Below, one piece after another: positions 1 through 5,574 of a stretch of 5,904 nucleotides of DNA (position 1 is its first letter; every line of letters begins with the position of its first letter). A program made the position numbers and the translations under genes. The DNA is taken from the NCBI GenBank assembly GCA_019232645.1, contig JAFANO010000368.1:1-5904 (forward strand), given 5' to 3'. This stretch comes from Planctomycetaceae bacterium. Its GTDB lineage: Bacteria; Planctomycetota; Planctomycetia; Isosphaerales; Isosphaeraceae. The notes beneath the pieces were generated by a model. It had not been told where the DNA came from, did not search any database, and was given only the letters and a program-made list of their open reading frames with translations.

Positions 1-1481
1 GGAGTGCTCTTGGCGAAGAGGTAGTGGGTGATCGCGTGGACCTCGGCGTCGGTCTTGGGTTGGTCGCCGGGCGAGGCGTTGTTGGTCAACCCATAGAAGC
101 GGGGCATCCGAGTGTCGGGGCGGAAGCCATGCGGGTTCTTGATCCACTTGAGCACCCACTCCTTCGAGGCCTTCGACCCGAGGTGAGCCAGGTTCGGGCC
201 GACCTGGCGTTCGTCGGTCAGGTCGGGGCCGAACGCCCCCTCGCCCCCGATCGTGTGGCAGCCGGTACAGCCATAGCGGACGATCCGCTCGTAGCCGGCC
301 TGGAGCTTGGTGGCCTGGGGCACGTCGGTCACCTGGTGGTGGCACTTCAGGCAGCTCGACTCCAGGAACCGCCGGGGCAGCATCGGCTCATCCCAGTGGT
401 GGATCTCGTGCCAGTGATATTGGGCCTCCCACTCCTCCTTCTGCTTCAGGTCGTCGGGCTCGTGCGAGGCGTAGCTGAAGTCGGTCGCCGAGCCCTGGCC
501 GCCGTGGCAGATGGTGCAGCCGAAGCTGTTGATCGGGTGCGGGCCGTTGCCGTCGAGGTAGAGGCCCGCCGGGACGACTTTCCCCTTGGGGTCGATCGTG
601 GTGGCGCCGTCGGTCAGGTGTGGGTGCGCGGCGAAGACCGGCTTCATCGGCTCGCCGTCGGCGTCGGTCTCGTAACCGAGCCGGTCGATCCCCTGGTGGC
701 AGGTGGTGCAGCGGTCGTACCGGGGGACGTCCTTGAAGTTGTAGTTGATCGTCAGCTCGGGCAGGCTGATCTGCTGGATCTTGGTCGGCGGCATCACGTC
801 GAAGCCGGGCAGGCTTCGGAGCAAGGCGGCGATGCCGAAGTATTGCCGTCCTTTCTGCTCGATCGCCCGGGCGACCCGGTCCGCCTCGCGGGTCAGCCGC
901 TCGCGCTCCTTCCTGATCTCATCGACGTGGCCGAGCAGATCCTCACGCTTCGCCTTCAGGTCGCGGAGCTTGGCGTCCTCCTTCTCGAACTTTTCCGAGA
1001 GGTCGAAGAGCTCCTTCTCGGTCGGGACGATCGTCGCCTCGAGGTAGGCCCGCGCCTCGCGGACCTCGTCGCGGTCGATCATGCCGTCGTAGAAGCTCCG
1101 CTTGCTGTCGAGCTCGGCCTTCTTGAACCTGCGCTTGGTGTCCAGCCCCTCGACCGTGCCGGCCTGGCGGTCGATCTCGCGGGTCAGCTCGCGGAGCGCG
1201 GGGGCGTTCTCCGCGGCGCGGGCCTCGGCGGACCGGGTCTTGTCGTCGAGGGCCTTGATCTGCGCCGCGTAGCGCTCCCGCTGCTCCTGGAGCTTCTGCG
1301 CCTCGGCGGCGCGGAGCTTGGCGTCCTCGACGTGCTGGAACTCGCGCTGGACCTGCTTCCAGGGGCGGAGGTGGTCCGCCATGATCATCCAGACGATCGA
1401 GAGCGTCATGGCGATCGACGTCAGCGCGAAGACGATGTGCAGCGTCGGCTGGAGCCGATAGGTTTCCTCGGATGCGGGCAT
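1..1481 (-). CDS. Membrane-anchored tetraheme cytochrome c with long coiled coil (3' end outside window)
   Basis: Probable electron acceptor of the Rieske/cytochrome b complex, carrying electrons on the periplasmic side. Visible part is 493 residues with no stop before the left edge. The N-terminus is short and hydrophilic, followed by one membrane segment (about residues 15-36) that probably acts as an uncleaved anchor. Residues about 44-225 are charged and rich in Glu, Lys, Arg, Ala and Leu, as in a coiled coil. Four CxxCH heme c motifs follow: CTTCH 258-262, CTICH 322-326, CLKCH 377-381, CTGCH 405-409. The last lies in a class I cytochrome c-like domain, where TRMPRF supplies a likely Met ligand (M459). 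Many His residues around 362-382 could be distal ligands for the other hemes. An in-frame TGA at 1496-1494 rules out an earlier start; GAGGA at 1495-1491 lies 9 nt before the ATG. It is the last gene of the visible operon, 213 bp after the cytochrome b C-terminal gene. The heme count is a minimum because the C-terminus is missing. Confidence 0.93.
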   Translation of the reverse strand, partial: MPASEETYRLQPTLHIVFALTSIAMTLSIVWMIMADHLRPWKQVQREFQHVEDAKLRAAEAQKLQEQRERYAAQIKALDDKTRSAEARAAENAPALRELTREIDRQAGTVEGLDTKRRFKKAELDSKRSFYDGMIDRDEVREARAYLEATIVPTEKELFDLSEKFEKEDAKLRDLKAKREDLLGHVDEIRKERERLTREADRVARAIEQKGRQYFGIAALLRSLPGFDVMPPTKIQQISLPELTINYNFKDVPRYDRCTTCHQGIDRLGYETDADGEPMKPVFAAHPHLTDGATTIDPKGKVVPAGLYLDGNGPHPINSFGCTICHGGQGSATDFSYASHEPDDLKQKEEWEAQYHWHEIHHWDEPMLPRRFLESSCLKCHHQVTDVPQATKLQAGYERIVRYGCTGCHTIGGEGAFGPDLTDERQVGPNLAHLGSKASKEWVLKWIKNPHGFRPDTRMPRFYGLTNNASPGDQPKTDAEVHAITHYLFAKST

Positions 1482-1694
1482 GGGAGGCCGTCCTCATCGT
1501 CAAGAGGGCCGGATCGCCGGGGGTCGCGGCGGGATCGCCCCCGAGCGTCGCACCGACCCGGCCAAGAGCAGCGTCTCGAACAGAACCTCGGTCCCTCCGC
1601 CCGGGATCGCGGGCCGGCCCGTCCGGGCCCCCGATCTCTGCACTCGTGTATACGGGGGCCGCGGATCGACCACGCGCCGCCGGGCGGCATCAGG
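1482..1694. other. Gene-free gap with GC-rich inverted repeats
   Basis: This 213-bp spacer separates the cytochrome b C-terminal gene from the cytochrome c gene. I find no credible gene in it; open frames here lack any recognisable protein character. It contains GC-rich self-complementary stretches: CGGGGG/CCCCCG arms at 1518-1523 and 1538-1543, and the block 1600-1630, where GGGCC at 1611-1615 can pair with GGCCC at 1626-1630. Neither is followed by a T-run on the minus strand, so I do not call a rho-independent terminator. The spacer is long for an operon, so an internal promoter or processing site is possible, but I see no clear promoter sequence. Confidence 0.45.
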
Positions 1695-3284
1695 TCAAAT
1701 GTTGAAGAAGTATTCCGGGATCGCGATGATGTACTTGAGGTTGATCGTCCAGCGGAGGACCATCTTGATCGGCAGGCTGGCCATGAACAGCAGCAACACC
1801 GCCAGCGCCGAGTAGCGGAGCCAGCCCCCCTGCGCGATCACCCGCTTGAAGAAGGGGATCGTCGCCAGCAGGGGGGGGACCAGGATGAAGTAGGCCAGGA
1901 CGGCGACGATGCCCGGCAGCTCGCGGAGCAGGATGTTCGTCGGCTTGCTCGTCCCGATCAGCTCGATCCAGACGATGTCCGAGAGGTTGACGTTGTTCAG
2001 CGGGATCAGCTTGTGGAGGTCCCAGTACTCGTAGGGGCCGAAGAAGTTCCAGTTCGGCCCGCGGAGGAAGGTCCCCAGCAGGATCAGGATCACCCAGAGC
2101 ACCAGGAAGCCGTACTGGAACATGATGTAGGCGAACTTGCGCTGGGTGATCGTGTAGTAGCCGTTGCCCGCCTTGTTGGTGTCGATGTAGGGGATCGCCA
2201 TCAGCCCGACGATGATCAGGCTGGGGAGCACGACGCCGGCCATCCACGGGTCGAAGTAGACGAGCATCTCCTGGAGGCCGAGGAAGTACCACGGGGCCTT
2301 CGACGGGTTCGGTGCCGAGGTCGAGCTGGCCGGCTGCTCCAGGGGGGCCTGGAGCGCGATCCCCCAGATGACCAGGAAGATCGTCTGGGCGACCATCGCG
2401 ATCAGCTCGGTGTAGACCAGGTCGGGCCAGGTCAGCGTCTTATCGGGATCGCGCTCCTCGAGGTTGGGCAGCCCCTGCGCCATCCGCGCGTCGTTGATCA
2501 CGGCCCGGCGGAGCGCCAGCCAGTTGAAGAAGCCGACCAGGACGATCATCCCGACGATCGGCACGTTATCGGGCTTGGTCACGATGTCGCGGAAATCATA
2601 GTCGGTCATGCTCAGGCCGAAGAAGAGCAGCAACAGGTTGACGATCGCCCAGGCGACCAGCCCGTTGGCCAGGAACCGGCGCCAGACGAGCATGACGATG
2701 AATCCGAGGGTCGCGCCGACGAAGAAGGTGGTCGGCCCGGAGACGAAGTCGATGAAGTCGCGGATGAACAACGGCAGCGCGAACTGGCCGCCCAGCGCGT
2801 AGCTCAGGCCCATCGCCTGGAACATGACGGCGACGACGGCCCAGACCAGGGTCCAGAGGGTCCGGTCCATCGGCCGGCCCAGGCCGACGGCGGGCTGGTG
2901 GTCGTCGAGGCTCGGGCCGTGGACCTCGGCGCCCCGGCCGTGCCCGGCGTCGCGGACCTCGGAGAAGTGCGCCGCGTCGGCCCCCGCGGCGATCGCCACC
3001 ATCACGTTGGCCAGGGCGCAGAGCCCGTAGGCCACCTTCAGCGCCTCGGGCAGATACTGGCGCCCCAGGATCAGCAAGGTCGCCAGGCCGTAGAGCCCGA
3101 AGAAGGCGACCATCAGCCAGTCGGGGAGCCGGCGGGTCCTGGGCGCCAGCCCGGCGCGCGACGCGCCCTCCGAGACGATCTCCATGTACGAGACGTAGGC
3201 CGCCGCCGCCGCGTTGAGCAGCGACGCCAGCAGGTAGTACCAGGAAAGGCCGGCCATCACGCCGGGGGTCATGTCGTGGTGCAT
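1695..3284 (-). CDS. Cytochrome b C-terminal (subunit IV-like) subunit with large N-terminal membrane extension
   Basis: Second half of a split cytochrome b, forming part of the quinol-oxidising Qo site in the inner membrane. The protein has 529 residues and about 12 membrane helices, near residues 13-34, 55-74, 80-101, 143-163, 180-201, 205-226, 241-260, 288-311, 348-367, 384-407, 457-478 and 489-512. From about residue 285 it reads as a cytochrome b C-terminal domain: TWPDLVY (285-291), a Pro/Ser-rich loop, then APWYFLGLQE (330-339) where most relatives have PEWY, and RGPNW (408-412) after the tenth helix. Subunit IV of b6f is only about 160 residues with three helices, so residues 1-280 are an extra module. 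That module has no His inside its helices, so it probably binds no heme b. A hydrophilic loop at 103-138 carries H106, H115, H122 and H129. The first ATG is chosen; M5 and M10 are also possible, and no Shine-Dalgarno sequence distinguishes them. The C-terminal assignment is firm; the role of the N-terminal half is unknown. Confidence 0.92.
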   Translation of the reverse strand: MHHDMTPGVMAGLSWYYLLASLLNAAAAAYVSYMEIVSEGASRAGLAPRTRRLPDWLMVAFFGLYGLATLLILGRQYLPEALKVAYGLCALANVMVAIAAGADAAHFSEVRDAGHGRGAEVHGPSLDDHQPAVGLGRPMDRTLWTLVWAVVAVMFQAMGLSYALGGQFALPLFIRDFIDFVSGPTTFFVGATLGFIVMLVWRRFLANGLVAWAIVNLLLLFFGLSMTDYDFRDIVTKPDNVPIVGMIVLVGFFNWLALRRAVINDARMAQGLPNLEERDPDKTLTWPDLVYTELIAMVAQTIFLVIWGIALQAPLEQPASSTSAPNPSKAPWYFLGLQEMLVYFDPWMAGVVLPSLIIVGLMAIPYIDTNKAGNGYYTITQRKFAYIMFQYGFLVLWVILILLGTFLRGPNWNFFGPYEYWDLHKLIPLNNVNLSDIVWIELIGTSKPTNILLRELPGIVAVLAYFILVPPLLATIPFFKRVIAQGGWLRYSALAVLLLFMASLPIKMVLRWTINLKYIIAIPEYFFNI

Positions 3285-3405
3285 GGTCGTCGTCGCCGGG
3301 TGTAGAGATCGGGCGTGTGCCCCACGCCGCCGGGTGGGGGCGCGGGCGCCCCTGCGCCCCGGGCCCTCGTCGTCCCCTCCGACATCACGTCGGGTCGCGC
3401 CCCCG
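3285..3405. other. Intergenic spacer with two adjacent GC-rich hairpins
   Basis: This 121-bp gap between the two cytochrome b genes contains no gene. Two perfect 6-bp stems sit next to each other: GGCGTG/CACGCC at 3312-3317 and 3323-3328 with a 5-nt loop, and GGGGCG/CGCCCC at 3337-3342 and 3347-3352 with a 4-nt loop. On the minus-strand transcript they would fold in the untranslated stretch before the downstream start codon at 3284. There is no following U-run, so they are not simple intrinsic terminators. An mRNA-stability or translation-tuning role is inference; chance formation in GC-rich DNA is quite possible. Confidence 0.4.
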
Positions 3406-4179
3406 TCACATCGGGCCGCTGATCCCGCCGTCCTTCCGGACCCGCCAGAAGTGGATCATGATCAGGAGCGCGGCGGCCAGCGGGATCGCCACGCAGTGGA
3501 GCACGTAGAAGCGGTTGAGCGTCATCTCGCCGACGCTCCGGCCGCCCAGCAGCGCGAACTTCGCGTCCGAGCCGGAGGTGATCAGGCTCACGCCGTTGAG
3601 CTTCAGGAGCGAGGCCCCGGGGCCCTCGACCCCCAGACCCGGCGTCGCCCGCGCCATGTTCGAGCCGACCGTGATGGCCCAGATCGCCAGTTGATCCCAG
3701 GGCAGCAGGTAGCCGGTGAACGACAGCAGCAGCGTCAACACCAGGAGCAGCACCCCGACCACCCAGTTGAACTCGCGGGGGGGCTTGTAGCTGCCCGTCA
3801 GGAAGACCCGATACATGTGCAGCCAGACCGCGATGACCATCGCGTGCGCGCCCCAGCGGTGCAGCTCGCGGAGGATGCCCAGCGTCGTCACGTCGCGCAG
3901 CGCCAGGATGTCATTGTAGGCGTGCTCGAGCGTCGGGCGGTAGTAGAACATCAGCAAGACGCCCGTGACGACCTCGACGATGAACAGGAAGAACGTCGTG
4001 CCCCCCATGCACCAGGTGTAGCTCAGCGCGATCCCCTGCTTGCGGACGCTGACCGGGTGCAGGTGCAGGAAGAAATTGGTGAGCATGACCACGACGCGGT
4101 TCCGCCGGTCGGTGGGCATCGGGTGGCGGAAGATACTCTTCCAGATCTGCGAGTCGTAGATCCTATCGGCGAAGGCCAT
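3406..4179 (-). CDS. qcrB: Cytochrome b N-terminal subunit, b6-type (bc/b6f-like complex)
   Basis: Diheme membrane subunit that carries electrons from the Qo to the Qi side of the quinol:cytochrome c oxidoreductase. The protein has 257 residues and four membrane helices, about the size of cytochrome b6. Heme b ligands are visible as H107 and H121 in helix B (ELHRWGAH...WLHMYR) and H228 and H243 in helix D (FYVLH...MIHFWR). The second pair has 14 residues between the histidines, the b6 spacing rather than the 13 of mitochondrial-type cytochrome b. C57 in TWCMGG aligns with the cysteine of FYCLGG in cytochrome b6 that covalently binds heme c_n/c_i. FYYRPT (78-83) and TGYLLPWDQ (155-163) are further family signatures. 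The start at 4179 is preferred over an in-frame ATG at 4248: AAAGGGA lies 5 nt before it, and the upstream residues are low-complexity Pro/Arg sequence. It lies between the Rieske gene (174 bp upstream) and the C-terminal subunit gene (121 bp downstream). Confidence 0.96.
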   Translation of the reverse strand: MAFADRIYDSQIWKSIFRHPMPTDRRNRVVVMLTNFFLHLHPVSVRKQGIALSYTWCMGGTTFFLFIVEVVTGVLLMFYYRPTLEHAYNDILALRDVTTLGILRELHRWGAHAMVIAVWLHMYRVFLTGSYKPPREFNWVVGVLLLVLTLLLSFTGYLLPWDQLAIWAITVGSNMARATPGLGVEGPGASLLKLNGVSLITSGSDAKFALLGGRSVGEMTLNRFYVLHCVAIPLAAALLIMIHFWRVRKDGGISGPM

Positions 4180-4353
4180 GATCGTCCCTTTGGTGGCGGA
4201 TCGGGGCGCCCGGGTGGTGGGGGGCGAGGGTCGCCGCCTCCCGGGCATCGATGGTGTCCCTCGGGTGCGTCGGCGGGCCGCCGGCTCCCATTCCTGCTCC
4301 CACGACGTCAGCGCGAGAGTGCGAGGAATCGCGCTGCGACGCGACGCGGACGG
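4180..4353. other. Intergenic spacer, no gene seen
   Basis: This 174-bp gap lies between the Rieske gene stop and the cytochrome b start. I see no gene. It is GC-rich and holds short palindromes, GGGCGCCC at 4204-4211 and CGGCGG-G-CCGCCG at 4271-4283. It also includes AAAGGGA (4191-4185, minus strand), the likely ribosome binding site of the cytochrome b gene. Confidence 0.5.
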
Positions 4354-5574
4354 TCACGCCGAGATGAAGCTGTCGGGATCGGCCCACTGTCCCAGCTCCT
4401 GCTGGAACTTCTGGCTCTTGTCCACGATGATCTGGCCGTCGTCGGCCAGCGTGACCTTGAACCGTTCCAGGGGCCGGGGGGCGGGGCCTTCGAAGTTGAC
4501 CCCCGAGATGTAGAAGCCGCTGCCGTGGCACGGGCACTTGAATTTCTGCTCGCCGGCCAGCCAGTTGGGCGGGCACCCCAGGTGGGTGCAGACCGACTGG
4601 AGGGCGTAGAGGATGTCGTGGCCGTTGTAGCGGGTCGAGCGGACGATCCAGAAGCCCCACTCGGCCTTGAACCGCTCGCTGACCTCCTCGGGCTCGAAGT
4701 TGGAGGGGAGGCCCACCTTGATCGTGCTCGGCGGCTCGGCCAGCACGTTGGGGAACATGAACCGGATCATCATCTGGGTGAAGGCGACGCAGCCGACCGT
4801 GAAGGCGGTCCAGGCGACCGCGACCCAGGAGACGAAGAGCGAGCCGATGAGGAACCCGCGGCGGTCGGTCCGAGCGACGGCCTCGGCCTCGGCCGGGGGC
4901 CTCGCGGGCTTGGGCAAGACCGTCTGCGGCTTGGCCTCCTTCTTGGCGGGCTTGGCCTCGGCGGTGGGCTTGGCCTCGGCCGCGGGCTTGGCCTCGGCGG
5001 TGGCGGTCGCCTTCTCCTTCTTGGCGGCGGTCTGGCGGAGCGCCTCGGCCAGGTCCTTCGGGTCGGTCATCTTCTCGAGGGGCGGGAGCACGCGGGGGGC
5101 GGCCTTGGCGGCCGGCGCGACGGAGGCGGCGGGCCTGGTCGCCGCGGGCTTGGCGGCGGCGGGGGCCGCCCCGGCCGCGCCCGAGCGGGCGGCGGCGAGC
5201 TTCTCCTTGAGTGTCAGCGGGCGGCCGGTCGGCGCCGGGGATGGAGGGACCGCGGGGGCCTCCACCTCGGCGGCGGGCTCGGCCGGCGGCGGGGGCGGTG
5301 CCGCGGCGGGCTTGGCGGCGGCCGGGACGGCCGCGCCCCCCGCACGTGCGGCGGCCAGCTTCTCCTTCAACGTGAGCGGTCGGCCGAGCTGCGAAGGCGT
5401 CGGGACGTCCGCCGCGGGGGCCGGGGGCGGCGCAGGGGCTTCGGCGACCGGTTCCGGCGCGACCGCCTCGGTCGCGGGCTCCTCAACCGGCGCGGGGGAT
5501 GCCTCGGCCGGCTGCGCCGGCCCCCCCTTCCGCGCCATCTCCAGGATCTCTTTCACACTCGGACGTTTCGTCAT
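4354..5574 (-). CDS. qcrA: Rieske [2Fe-2S] iron-sulfur subunit with long repeat-bearing N-terminal tail
   Basis: Takes one electron from quinol at the Qo site and passes it to cytochrome c. The protein has 406 residues. The C-terminal Rieske domain carries both cluster boxes, CTHLGC (329-334) and CPCHGS (347-352). C329, H331, C347 and H350 are the cluster ligands, C334 and C349 the likely disulfide, and GPAPRPLE (363-370) follows. One membrane helix lies at about 240-265, preceded by a twin-arginine motif, T-D-R-R-G-F-L (236-242), as expected for Tat-dependent insertion. Residues 1-235 form a Pro/Ala/Lys-rich, probably disordered cytoplasmic tail; Rieske proteins usually have only a few tens of residues there. 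The tail repeats GRPLTLKEKLAAAR at 64-77 and 117-130, with a related N-terminal copy (KRPSVKEILEMAR, 3-15), plus an AEAKP array at 193-216. The start at 5574 is chosen over an in-frame ATG at 5682 because it begins directly with the repeat-like sequence; only a weak GGGA (5585-5582) lies 7 nt upstream. First gene of the apparent operon. Confidence 0.95.
   Translation of the reverse strand: MTKRPSVKEILEMARKGGPAQPAEASPAPVEEPATEAVAPEPVAEAPAPPPAPAADVPTPSQLGRPLTLKEKLAAARAGGAAVPAAAKPAAAPPPPPAEPAAEVEAPAVPPSPAPTGRPLTLKEKLAAARSGAAGAAPAAAKPAATRPAASVAPAAKAAPRVLPPLEKMTDPKDLAEALRQTAAKKEKATATAEAKPAAEAKPTAEAKPAKKEAKPQTVLPKPARPPAEAEAVARTDRRGFLIGSLFVSWVAVAWTAFTVGCVAFTQMMIRFMFPNVLAEPPSTIKVGLPSNFEPEEVSERFKAEWGFWIVRSTRYNGHDILYALQSVCTHLGCPPNWLAGEQKFKCPCHGSGFYISGVNFEGPAPRPLERFKVTLADDGQIIVDKSQKFQQELGQWADPDSFISA
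4927..4998 (-). repeat. AEAKP hexapeptide-period array in the Rieske tail
   Basis: Residues 193-216 of the Rieske protein consist of three AEAKP units with a six-residue period (separated by A, T and A), followed by a variant KEAKP. At DNA level this is an 18-bp imperfect tandem repeat. Lys/Ala/Pro arrays of this kind are usually extended, flexible linkers. The copy number could vary between strains by slippage. Confidence 0.75.
5185..5226 (-). repeat. Second copy of the GRPLTLKEKLAAAR motif in the Rieske tail
   Basis: Encodes residues 117-130, identical in amino acids to residues 64-77, although eight of the 42 bases differ. Predicted as a short amphipathic helix within otherwise disordered Pro/Ala sequence. 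Confidence 0.85.
5344..5385 (-). repeat. First copy of the GRPLTLKEKLAAAR motif in the Rieske tail
   Basis: Encodes residues 64-77. The motif resembles the very N-terminus of the same protein (KRPSVKEILEMARKGG), giving three related short helices spaced roughly 50-60 residues apart. Confidence 0.85.

Noticed and set aside
1600..1630. GC-rich inverted repeats as a transcription terminator before the cytochrome c gene
   Set aside because: There is no T-run on the transcribed side, and several mutually exclusive pairings are possible, as expected by chance in such GC-rich sequence.
943..1690. Minus-strand open frames in other phases across the start of the cytochrome c gene and the 213-bp spacer
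   Set aside because: They encode Arg/Pro/Gly-rich sequence with no motif and overlap the coiled-coil coding region in the wrong frame.
1690..2292. Minus-strand frame inside the cytochrome b C-terminal gene in another phase
   Set aside because: It is Pro/Arg/His-rich with no membrane segments, while the overlapping real frame has clear helices and RGPNW.
24..3305. Very long plus-strand open frame antiparallel to the cytochrome c and cytochrome b C-terminal genes
   Set aside because: Its translation is a low-complexity Arg/Asp/Val/Gly/Leu mixture with no domain, and the opposite strand encodes clear heme and membrane motifs throughout. Long antisense frames are common in GC-rich coding DNA.
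4180..4248. Earlier in-frame start for the cytochrome b N-terminal subunit at 4248
   Set aside because: The extra 23 residues are Pro/Arg low-complexity sequence; the ATG at 4179 has AAAGGGA close upstream and gives a normal b6-sized protein.
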